DNA from: an uncultured Clostridium sp.
GTDB taxonomy: Bacteria > Bacillota > Clostridia > TANB77 > CAG-465
Direction: 5' to 3'
DNA: 8,273 bases
Assembly: GCA_900554875.1 (NCBI GenBank)
Contig: USJA01000039.1
Location: 1 to 8,273, forward strand
Below, in pieces: positions 1 to 7,086 of the stretch (within the stretch, counting starts at the first letter, position 1; each line of letters opens with the position of its first letter). Position numbers and translations under genes: made by a program. The notes beneath the pieces were generated by a model. It worked only from the letters and a program-made list of their open reading frames with translations. It was not told the origin of the DNA and did not search any database.

Positions 1-24
1 ATGTACAAATTGCTTTTATTAATT

Positions 25-1095
25 CTATTTCATATATAATGTTACTCTTGAACCGACATTTTCATATACATAGGATAAAGAATAATATTCAATAGAAAAA
101 ATTGATTTATTTACTCTATAATCTGATCCCCTTGCTACTCTACTTGTTGTATATGCACCTGTTTGAGTATACTCACTAACATTTCCAAGCATATCATATA
201 TATTATTTAAGGAATAATTTTCATTAGAACCGGTTTCCATTTTATTTCCAGAGAAATTTCCATAACTATATGATAAATTATAATAACTATCACTTGTATT
301 TAACATCCATCTTAAGGTTGAATCCCATTGACATCCCCATATCATCTCTGTTGTTATATCATCTCTATTATACATATTTTTTATAGCATCATAATATTCA
401 AACCATGAAAAACTGGCTATATCAGATTGCCCTTTTTTCGATACAACCTTTTCATTATTATTAATTGCATTGTTAATGTTTCCAACTTCAAATCTAGAAA
501 TATAAAATCCCCTATATTTAATTATGCTTTCAACCATATTATTAAAGGAATCTTGATATAAATTATTTCTATTTTCTTCAGTTTTTTTACCTAATGTATT
601 TGCATATGTTTCTTTAATATCAATTGGTTCTCTGATTTCAATATTATCTAAAATTGGATAATATTCTTTTAATTCATTATCAAAGTTATATAAAATTGCC
701 TTATATCCGCCTTCTTGTTTAATAGCCATAGGATATTTTTTTTCTTCAATCATATTTCTTAATTGGGCTTCATCTTCAGCTACAGGATTTTCTACAGGTA
801 CCCATACGAATTGATTTCCATTTAAACCTTCTAATGATTTATATAAAATTCCCTTTTTGTAATCATCCTTGCTATCTGATATAACAAATCCCGTATCTTT
901 AGTTCCTCCTACAAAGTAAAAACCGTCAGGAATTGGAATGTTTCTATCAAAAGATTTTATACCATTTTTTTCCATTTCTTTATTTATGATAAAAAATATC
1001 CAAAGTATTGTAAATATAACCATTAAAGAAAAAATAAACCAAACAAATGGGATAATTGGGAATTTCTTCTTACTTATATTTTTGTTTTTATCCAT
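25..1095 (-). CDS. Membrane-anchored FGE-sulfatase (SUMF1)-domain protein, non-catalytic
   Basis: The 356-aa protein starts at ATG 1095, behind a good ribosome binding site (TGAGGT, 1105-1100), and ends in TAG. Residues 1-12 are basic, residues about 13-37 form one hydrophobic helix, and the rest should lie outside the cell. Motifs of the formylglycine-generating-enzyme/sulfatase-modifying-factor fold (C-type-lectin-like) appear in order: NQFVWVP (94-100), GFYISRFEVG (196-205), NNIYDMLGNVSEYT (297-310), RVARGSDY (319-326) and a terminal GSRVTLYM (348-355), matching the family's DMxGNVWEWT, RGGS and GFR blocks. The only cysteine is C255, so the cysteine pair that true FGE enzymes use is absent. 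A binding or structural role is therefore more likely than sulfatase activation; that role is inference. It lies 83 bp downstream of the giant hydrolase gene on the same strand, with no convincing promoter of its own, so it is probably cotranscribed at least in part. Confidence 0.82.
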   Translation of the reverse strand: MDKNKNISKKKFPIIPFVWFIFSLMVIFTILWIFFIINKEMEKNGIKSFDRNIPIPDGFYFVGGTKDTGFVISDSKDDYKKGILYKSLEGLNGNQFVWVPVENPVAEDEAQLRNMIEEKKYPMAIKQEGGYKAILYNFDNELKEYYPILDNIEIREPIDIKETYANTLGKKTEENRNNLYQDSFNNMVESIIKYRGFYISRFEVGNINNAINNNEKVVSKKGQSDIASFSWFEYYDAIKNMYNRDDITTEMIWGCQWDSTLRWMLNTSDSYYNLSYSYGNFSGNKMETGSNENYSLNNIYDMLGNVSEYTQTGAYTTSRVARGSDYRVNKSIFSIEYYSLSYVYENVGSRVTLYMK

Positions 1096-1136
1096 ATTAA
1101 CCTCACATACTAAACTATACTTAAATTTATTAACAT

Positions 1137-1177
1137 AATCTTAGAAGGGAGCAATGTAATTACTCCCTATTAGGATT
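1137..1177. other. Imperfect stem-loop in the gap between hydrolase and FGE-like genes
   Basis: Two 15-nt arms (1137-1151 and 1163-1177) flank an 11-nt loop, two bases beyond the stop codon of the 1387-aa gene. The core is AGGGAG/CTCCCT. Read on the minus strand, 12 of 15 positions pair. Read on the plus strand, two of the mismatches become G-U wobbles, giving 14 of 15. No T-tract follows on either strand, so this is not a canonical intrinsic terminator. It could be a weak attenuator or an mRNA-processing or stabilising stem that sets the downstream FGE-like gene at a different level. Function is inferred from position only. Confidence 0.5.
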
Positions 1178-1178
1178 A

Positions 1179-4100
1179 TTAATTCCAACCATCAAAGAAA
1201 TCAACATTTTGAAGCCTATATATCTTGTGTTGTGTATAATGCCACTCTGTCGCCCCAATAGTACACATATAATAAATTCTATGTTGTAGGCCAGATCCAC
1301 CTTCGTCAAATACATATTTTACCGCATTAACTGAATTTTCATTTTTATTTGCTATTGAACCTGTATATCCAAGTCCACCTTGTGCACTTGATAATTTAAC
1401 TTTCATTGGATCATCGCATAATCCATTTACAAATGCATCACGCAAACATTGAGCAATTAAAACAGATCCTTCATATGATGTACCAAACTCTCCACAAACT
1501 AATCTTTCAAGAAGATCTCTTTGCTGAGAGGTTAATGGATATGTCTGTCCTTTATAACTTGAATCTACCTCATATCCTGATTTTATTAAGAACTCTCCAC
1601 TTGCTGTTCCTGTTCCACCACTTGAAACAACAGATGGTAAGCCTTCATAATGTATATATCCAGTATAACCTCTATTAGAAAGCGAATCAAATTTTGGTCC
1701 TGTCCAGCCCATCCCAATGTTACATAGGCCACCGACTCCTCCTCCACCTTGGTCAACCTGGCTATCGTCACCTACGTATAAACCAACATGTCCCGGTCCA
1801 TATAATACGTCACCTGCTTGTATTCCTGCATCAATACTATCATGATATTGAATTACGACATTTGGTGAATCAGGTAATGAACTTCCATTATTAGATTCAG
1901 CATAACTTCTAAGACTTGAACCATTTCCACCAGGATCAATATTTACACCTGTGTATGCTAAATACATTGATAAAACGAAAGCTGAACAATCTGTTCCTGC
2001 GGATTCTCCAATATTTATATAATTTTGCATTTCTTCAATATTATGGAATATAAACCTTCTATTGGCATGACTAGCTCCAGCAGCATCACCTTGACAATAG
2101 TGCCATAACCCTTCACCATTATTTTGAGCTGCGAGTTGTTTAGCACTTTCAACCATTGCCTGAACTCCTTCACCACCAACTCCATTTACACCATTTCTTC
2201 TATTTAGATATGTATTTTCAAATCCTAATGATCCTCCATATACCCATGGTAAATATCCTTTTTCATCATCAACTTCTCTAAATAATTCTTTTAAGTTCCA
2301 ATATGATAAATTAAGTTTTGATCTTGAATATCCTACATATGTCATATATGGTGCGTCTTTTCTTAAATACCTATTATATATATCAGGATTTGAATTCATA
2401 AAGTCAATCCTGTTTAAAGTTCCTTCTCTTATTAAATCTCTATAATAACTTGCTGCCTTACCATTACACGTTGAATCTCCAAAACTTGAAGAACCATTAG
2501 CTCCATTTATAGAAACTCCTCCAATATATCTAGAGTAACTATCTATTCTTGTTGAATAATATCCTGTATCAACAGGTCTAATACATGGGTCTCCTGTTTT
2601 TCCCTGAGATATTAGCGAAGGTACACCATTATATTCTCCAATATACATTGTAACATGTCCTGGATTGTGTAAAATATCACCAACTTGTAATTGTGATGAA
2701 CCTTTAGATCGATCATAATTATGTGTTTCGCCCTTTAATCCATTTTCATTTATACCTGAAGCATTTGGAACTATATTCGTGATATCATCTTTTGCTATAT
2801 TTACGTCAAAAAATATTTGATATAAAGCTGTTACAAAACCACTACAATCTATTTGAGATATACTCTCTAACTTTTCTTTTGTATCTGGAATATATGGTGG
2901 TGCACCATATGGTAATGTTTTTCCCCTTTCAGGAAATGATACAGCATAATTTATCATATCTTGTAGCTTCGAAGATAATTCTGAAGAAGCCGAAGAGTTA
3001 TTAGAATTACCACCTGAACTATTATTTGTTCTATTACTTGAACTTCCACCTGATGAAGAGCTGCCATCAGGATCAATTAGCATAAATCCATGATCAGAAT
3101 CTGCATCATCGTACATTGCTGAAAGTAATGTATTCATATCAACTTCATTTTTCAAGCCACCTGCTGAATTTGCAATAATTATTTTGTTGTCTTGGTATCC
3201 AGCAAGAACTATATAGTGTCCAGAATTTGTACCTGAACCTAATATACGACCTGCATTTCCTTTTACTTGAACTATTACAGGTTTCTTTTGTTTTAAGTGA
3301 TTATCTATTGCATCTCTTGTAATCTGTTTCTTCCTATCTAATGATATATTTTCATTTCTAGTTCCTCCGTTTCCCCAAGTAGTAACAGAGGTACTAAATC
3401 CATAATCATTTAAAATATCAGCATAGTCTTTTGTTAAAACAGCTCCACTCCAATGAATTTCATTTCCAAGAGTTCTTGGGTCATAATTCCTATTTTTATA
3501 AGCATCTATTACAACTGTAATTGCACATAATCCACATCCAGATTCTGCAATTGTTGACCCAAATCCAACATTCTGATTATATACCGGGAAAGTATGCCCA
3601 TTTAATTCAAAACTTGTTGTTGGTGTTCCGGAAGCATAGCCACCCGAAGAAGAATTATTACTCGAATTTGTGCCGCAAAATGCAGATGATGATACTTTTT
3701 CTTTTCTATCATCAGATTCATTATATGCAATTAAATCATCCATAGTGTACTTTTCATTTTCAGACTTTGTTTGTCTTAGTTTATCATTCCATATTCTTGT
3801 AACAGTATGTTTAATACAATTTTCATAGTCAATATATCCCTCTAAATCTACAATGCACGTTTTTCTAACTCCCGGTATGCTTACTCCATTTATTGTAGTT
3901 GTAATTGTTTGTGTTGGTGCCGAGATAACTGAAATTCCATCTTGTGGAAGAGATGATAAGGCAGCTTCTAAGCTTGACCTGTATGTTCCACCTATACTTC
4001 CGAGTACATTAGAAGCCTTGTTTTCACTAGCCAATGAGTCTCTTTGAAAGGCTTCAGAATCTTCCGAAGATGTATCTTCATTTCTTCTTGCATCAACATC

Positions 4101-5342
4101 ACTATCGACATATGTTTCATAATTAAATTCATTTATTATTTTTACGTCAAACGTTTCTGCTCTACTTATATAATATGTTGGTGTTACTTCTTCATTTTTA
4201 CTTACAAATGTTTCATTTCCTGGAGTTCTTGTTCCTCCAGCCAAACCATTCAGTGTTGCTGTATTACATTGCTGTGTTCCTTCATCAACTGTATCTAACT
4301 TTGATTTACTTACTATTTGTGTTTCATATGTACCACTATATAATATATTTCCATTACCGTCCCTTTTTATAACAGTTCTTCCACTAGAGTCGGATTCAAA
4401 TTGTGGCATTGGATATTCATCAGCAACAATTTGTAATCTATCATGTCTGTAAACTTCTTCATATGTTTCATAATATGTAGTTAATTTACATTTCTTAAGT
4501 TCATACCAATTTACAACAATATTACTGTATGCTTCTTTTATTATATTATATGAAAATAATGGATTTCTGTTTGAATCATTTTCAGTTCCACTTACTATTG
4601 ATGCAGTATTCATTGAAAGTGGTATATACCATGTTTGTAAATAAGGTGTAGTCATATTTACAAATTTTGATAACTTTGTATTTTTAGAATCTTTAGGAAA
4701 TTTTAATCCTACTTCTTTATCTTCTTGATAGTCACTTTCAGCAAGATCTGCTCCTGATGTATTCTGATGACTGTACTTTTTATACTTAATTTTATTAAAA
4801 TTATATTTTTCAGTCATAAGTATATGTTTATATGCAGGCAATTTATCATCTATATCAACAACTCTTTTAGTCTTTTCTTCATTAGATAAATTTTTAGATC
4901 CTAATTCATATTTCATTGCTGTCTGTGTTTCAGCACCGCCGTTACCAGCCTCAATAAATGAATTATACATTTTATCAATATCTGATAATTTAACCATTAA
5001 AAGACTTTTATTGTTTTCATATAAAGTTTTGGTATCCTTATCCAAATCATTCTCATTAAAGAAATTATCAACACTATTTTTAACTGCAGATGTACCTTCT
5101 TTTATAAGTCCTATAGCAAGTAAGGATATTATTACAATTATCACAATTATAATAACAATTACTGCAATTTTAACTTGGGTAGGTAAAAAAGCCCATAAGG
5201 CTTTTATTCCTCTTGACGCCGCATCTTTCAAATTACTTGCAAAGTCTCTTGCTTTATTTTTTGCTGTTTGTACTAATCCTCCCCTTGGATTTACATCTGC
5301 ATTTGTAGAAGGTTCATTTTTATTAAAGTTATTATCTTCCAT
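1179..5342 (-). CDS. Giant membrane-anchored cell-wall hydrolase: C39-like + 2x NlpC/P60 + SleB domains
   Basis: The 1387-aa protein starts at ATG 5342, with a near-perfect ribosome binding site (AAGGAGG, 5353-5347). A charged N-terminus precedes one very hydrophobic helix (about 56-80); the rest should be extracellular. Residues about 81-556 match no family I recognise. Residues about 575-758 look like a C39-type cysteine peptidase: C603 in SGCGLC, H709 in SGHYIVLAGY, possible third residue N725. A Ser/Asn/Gly linker (760-788) leads to NlpC/P60 domain 1 (about 788-943: DCSGFV with C833, GHVTMYIG with H896, Q913). NlpC/P60 domain 2 (about 1060-1233) has TDCSAFV with C1119 and GPGHVGLYVG with H1185. 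The C-terminus (about 1262-1385) resembles SleB/Hydrolase_2, with E1285 in LVCGEFG and H1372. By family knowledge, NlpC/P60 domains cut peptide bonds and SleB domains cut glycan in peptidoglycan. It is third in the operon, 15 bp after its neighbour, and resembles an enlarged VirB1/CwlT-type hydrolase. Confidence 0.88.
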   Translation of the reverse strand: MEDNNFNKNEPSTNADVNPRGGLVQTAKNKARDFASNLKDAASRGIKALWAFLPTQVKIAVIVIIIVIIVIISLLAIGLIKEGTSAVKNSVDNFFNENDLDKDTKTLYENNKSLLMVKLSDIDKMYNSFIEAGNGGAETQTAMKYELGSKNLSNEEKTKRVVDIDDKLPAYKHILMTEKYNFNKIKYKKYSHQNTSGADLAESDYQEDKEVGLKFPKDSKNTKLSKFVNMTTPYLQTWYIPLSMNTASIVSGTENDSNRNPLFSYNIIKEAYSNIVVNWYELKKCKLTTYYETYEEVYRHDRLQIVADEYPMPQFESDSSGRTVIKRDGNGNILYSGTYETQIVSKSKLDTVDEGTQQCNTATLNGLAGGTRTPGNETFVSKNEEVTPTYYISRAETFDVKIINEFNYETYVDSDVDARRNEDTSSEDSEAFQRDSLASENKASNVLGSIGGTYRSSLEAALSSLPQDGISVISAPTQTITTTINGVSIPGVRKTCIVDLEGYIDYENCIKHTVTRIWNDKLRQTKSENEKYTMDDLIAYNESDDRKEKVSSSAFCGTNSSNNSSSGGYASGTPTTSFELNGHTFPVYNQNVGFGSTIAESGCGLCAITVVIDAYKNRNYDPRTLGNEIHWSGAVLTKDYADILNDYGFSTSVTTWGNGGTRNENISLDRKKQITRDAIDNHLKQKKPVIVQVKGNAGRILGSGTNSGHYIVLAGYQDNKIIIANSAGGLKNEVDMNTLLSAMYDDADSDHGFMLIDPDGSSSSGGSSSNRTNNSSGGNSNNSSASSELSSKLQDMINYAVSFPERGKTLPYGAPPYIPDTKEKLESISQIDCSGFVTALYQIFFDVNIAKDDITNIVPNASGINENGLKGETHNYDRSKGSSQLQVGDILHNPGHVTMYIGEYNGVPSLISQGKTGDPCIRPVDTGYYSTRIDSYSRYIGGVSINGANGSSSFGDSTCNGKAASYYRDLIREGTLNRIDFMNSNPDIYNRYLRKDAPYMTYVGYSRSKLNLSYWNLKELFREVDDEKGYLPWVYGGSLGFENTYLNRRNGVNGVGGEGVQAMVESAKQLAAQNNGEGLWHYCQGDAAGASHANRRFIFHNIEEMQNYINIGESAGTDCSAFVLSMYLAYTGVNIDPGGNGSSLRSYAESNNGSSLPDSPNVVIQYHDSIDAGIQAGDVLYGPGHVGLYVGDDSQVDQGGGGVGGLCNIGMGWTGPKFDSLSNRGYTGYIHYEGLPSVVSSGGTGTASGEFLIKSGYEVDSSYKGQTYPLTSQQRDLLERLVCGEFGTSYEGSVLIAQCLRDAFVNGLCDDPMKVKLSSAQGGLGYTGSIANKNENSVNAVKYVFDEGGSGLQHRIYYMCTIGATEWHYTQHKIYRLQNVDFFDGWN

Positions 5343-5357
5343 ACAGCCTCCTTAATA

Positions 5358-6200
5358 CTATTTGTTAAAGTCTATCTTAACCTCTTTATTTTCACCGTCA
5401 ACCTCAACATTTTTTAAAACTAATGATTTTATTTCAGAATAGTAATCTGATCCAATTTTAAAATATAATGACTTTGTAATAGTTCCATTTTTAGTTAAAA
5501 TACTATCATCCGTTGAAACGACGGCAGCTCCTAATTTAATAACATTGTTATCATTTAAAACGATGTACACATTATCAATATTATCAAAATTATATTTTAC
5601 AGTTTTATCACCGTTATTTTTTATTGAAAGTTTATATGTAATTCCATCACTTTTCATTTCTTCAACAGATACAGTATAATGAACATCATCCGATGTCTTA
5701 CTATAACTTTTGTTGCTTGAAATAGGAATTGTCGATTGTTCAAATGATAATGTATATTCATATGGTTTTTCCTCAATAATGTTTACATATTTCTTAAGTC
5801 CACCATACGTTAAGTATTCTACCCTATATACATATACACCATTATCTTGTTTAGTTGTTGTTGTATTTTGTATTATAGGATTTTTGCTAACTAGTAAATT
5901 ATCAACCATATATGAACTAAAATTTTCTTTTGTTAATTTATGCTCCGATAAAAATTTATTATCTACCTTATCATACAATTTATCTGTATTATCTATAGTA
6001 AGCAAACCTTTTAATTCTGATAAATATATATCTAATGATTTTTGAACTCCATCAGTAACACTTGTGTATTTAGAAATTTTGCCTGCTTTTGTTTCACTTT
6101 TTGGCCACCAAATAATAACTAATGCAATTATAGCAGCAATAACAAATAACGCAATAAATAGTACTGTGAAATTGAATCCTTTTTTATTTATATCTTCCAT
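5358..6200 (-). CDS. Single-pass membrane protein with NTF2/VirB8-like and Ig-like extracellular regions
   Basis: The 280-aa protein starts at ATG 6200, whose ribosome binding site (AGGAGA, 6212-6207) overlaps the stop codon of the upstream gene. It has a short cytoplasmic N-terminus, one transmembrane helix (about 11-32, ending in WWP) and an extracellular remainder. Residues 41-53 (KISKYTSVTDGVQ) closely resemble residues 47-59 of the preceding gene's product. Residues about 45-152 have the helix-then-strand pattern expected of an NTF2-like or VirB8/TcpC-like fold; this is inferred from pattern, not shown. Residues about 173-275 are strand-rich (VHYTVSVEEMKSDGITYKLS, then IKNNGDKTVKYNF) and fit an Ig-like domain of the DUF4352 kind. 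No cysteines or catalytic motif are present, so a structural or regulatory partner of the hydrolase encoded 15 bp downstream is more likely than an enzyme. I do not recognise a named family for the whole protein. Confidence 0.85.
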   Translation of the reverse strand: MEDINKKGFNFTVLFIALFVIAAIIALVIIWWPKSETKAGKISKYTSVTDGVQKSLDIYLSELKGLLTIDNTDKLYDKVDNKFLSEHKLTKENFSSYMVDNLLVSKNPIIQNTTTTKQDNGVYVYRVEYLTYGGLKKYVNIIEEKPYEYTLSFEQSTIPISSNKSYSKTSDDVHYTVSVEEMKSDGITYKLSIKNNGDKTVKYNFDNIDNVYIVLNDNNVIKLGAAVVSTDDSILTKNGTITKSLYFKIGSDYYSEIKSLVLKNVEVDGENKEVKIDFNK

Positions 6201-6206
6201 ATTTTA

Positions 6207-6212
6207 TCTCCT
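6207..6212 (-). promoter_or_regulatory. Ribosome binding site overlapping the upstream stop codon
   Basis: AGGAGA lies 7 nt before ATG 6200 and shares two bases with the TAG stop (6213-6211) of the 193-aa gene. This fixes the start of the 280-aa protein and implies translational coupling of the two membrane proteins. Confidence 0.75.
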
Positions 6213-6792
6213 ATTCCATATAAAAAATATTAAATTGATTTTTTTCGGTATCTAAAATTATACCAATATACACTAAATCAAATTCATTAACTGTTTTTAG
6301 CTCACATAGATATGCATTATTATTTGAATTTAATTTATATACATTTTTAATTATGTCTTTATCTTTCATAACATATCCATTTTCATTAGTTGTTACCATC
6401 TTTGACATTAATTCTTTTGCTTTTTCAATGTATTTTTTCTTTCCTAAAAATTTTTTATAATCTGGATCCAATGTTGAATAATAATCACTTAGAGAGTATC
6501 CCATATACTTATACTCAACAAGCAAAGATGTATCCATCTTTTCAACCGTTTGGTAAGATTTTAAGAACTCTGTAATTATATTATTTAAAGTCCAATAAGT
6601 ATTTCTATCTTTATCTTCAACTGAATCAGTAATAAATGTATACTTATCTACCTTTTTATAATTTATTTTATCAGTTCTAAAATTTTGAGACATTAAAATT
6701 GATGATATTACAATTATTAAAATCAAAATTGCAACTAACAATATTAGTCTTTGTCTTGAAGTTATATTTTCTTTTATATCAAATATTTTCAT
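6211..6792 (-). CDS. Small single-pass membrane protein, probable NTF2/VirB8-like extracellular domain
   Basis: This is the first gene of the operon, 193 aa from ATG 6792. The frame also allows GTG at 6804, but that codon overlaps the GGAGGT ribosome binding site (6802-6797), so ATG 6792 is the true start. Residues 1-14 are polar, about 15-34 form one transmembrane helix (RLILLVAILILIIVIS), and about 35-193 should be extracellular. Just outside the membrane, KVDKYTFITDSVE (47-59) matches a motif in the next gene's product, suggesting the two are distant paralogues. A helical stretch (66-135) followed by a strand-rich end (138-193) would fit an NTF2-like fold such as VirB8/TcpC; this is inference. 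The predicted exterior has one cysteine (C163) and no catalytic motif. The stop lies 10 bp before the next start. It is probably a partner or regulator of the downstream hydrolase; the function is unknown. Confidence 0.83.
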   Translation of the reverse strand: MKIFDIKENITSRQRLILLVAILILIIVISSILMSQNFRTDKINYKKVDKYTFITDSVEDKDRNTYWTLNNIITEFLKSYQTVEKMDTSLLVEYKYMGYSLSDYYSTLDPDYKKFLGKKKYIEKAKELMSKMVTTNENGYVMKDKDIIKNVYKLNSNNNAYLCELKTVNEFDLVYIGIILDTEKNQFNIFYME

Positions 6793-6796
6793 AACT

Positions 6797-6802
6797 ACCT
6801 CC
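6797..6802 (-). promoter_or_regulatory. Ribosome binding site that fixes the first gene's start
   Basis: GGAGGT ends 4 nt before ATG 6792. The alternative upstream GTG (6804-6802) overlaps this site and has no separate ribosome binding site, so the first four codons of the longer frame are leader, not protein. Confidence 0.85.
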
Positions 6803-6827
6803 ACTTATATATCAAGCCCTATTTATA

Positions 6828-6856
6828 ATTTTAACAAATATATGTACTAAAGTCAA
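6828..6856 (-). promoter_or_regulatory. Sigma-A-type promoter with extended -10 for the envelope operon
   Basis: The minus strand reads TTGACT (-35, 6856-6851), a 17-nt spacer, then TAAAAT (-10, 6833-6828). The -10 is preceded by TG at the extended -10 position (TGTTAAAAT). Both hexamers match consensus at 5 of 6 bases with ideal spacing. Transcription should start near 6821, giving a leader of about 29 nt before ATG 6792. It should drive the 193-, 280- and 1387-aa genes and perhaps the FGE-like gene. Confidence 0.82.
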
Positions 6857-7044
6857 TAATTTAGGACGTTTTTTCACTTTAAACTTTAAAAATAATCACT
6901 TTATTTTTAACATTTGCAGTCAAACTAGCTTACATAAAATTTTATTTTGATTATAATCACAATTTAATATGTAAAAATATACATACACTTAAAAATATTT
7001 TACCCTAATTATGTTTTTTTATATGTTAACACGAATAAATTACA
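6857..7044. other. AT-rich intergenic region upstream of the operon promoter, with a 12-bp palindrome
   Basis: This non-coding stretch lies between the terminator of the MBL-fold gene and the operon promoter. I find no credible small gene or structured RNA in it. It holds a perfect 12-bp palindrome TGATTATAATCA (6948-6959), about 130 bp upstream of the expected transcription start. A second TTGACT (6922-6917 on the minus strand) lacks a -10 at workable spacing. A repeated ACTTTAA (6876-6889) is also present. The AT-richness makes chance matches likely, so an operator role for the palindrome is only a possibility. Confidence 0.4.
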
Positions 7045-7084
7045 AAAAAGGAAATCATAAATTAAAATTTAAGATTCCCTTTTT
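7045..7084 (-). terminator. Intrinsic terminator of the MBL-fold gene
   Basis: The arms 7084-7073 and 7056-7045 form a 12-bp stem (AAAAAGGGAATC with GATTTCCTTTTT), starting 2 bases after the TAA stop. The stem ends in a T-run (CCTTTTTT) on the minus strand. Read on the minus strand the one imperfect position is a G-U wobble; on the plus strand it is an A-C mismatch, so the hairpin is best suited to minus-strand transcripts. The 16-nt loop contains a short further pairing (TAAAT/ATTTA). It separates the MBL-fold gene from the envelope operon. Confidence 0.85.
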
Positions 7085-7086
7085 AA

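Noticed and set aside
5011..5355. Plus-strand open frame of 114 aa (and others such as 5710-6045, 4044-4298 and 1406-1678)
   Set aside because: They lie antisense to well-supported genes, have no ribosome binding site or known motif, and are expected shadows of long AT-rich coding frames.
1179..6792. A complete conjugative element or type IV secretion system
   Set aside because: No VirB4/VirD4 ATPase, relaxase, integrase or multi-pass VirB6-like protein is present; only an analogy to the CwlT/TcpC pair can be supported.
6802..6804. GTG as the start of the first operon gene
   Set aside because: It overlaps the ribosome binding site GGAGGT that serves ATG 6792.
6968..6985. TATGTA...TACATA inverted repeat
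   Set aside because: A 6-bp dyad in very AT-rich DNA is expected by chance and has no link to a promoter.
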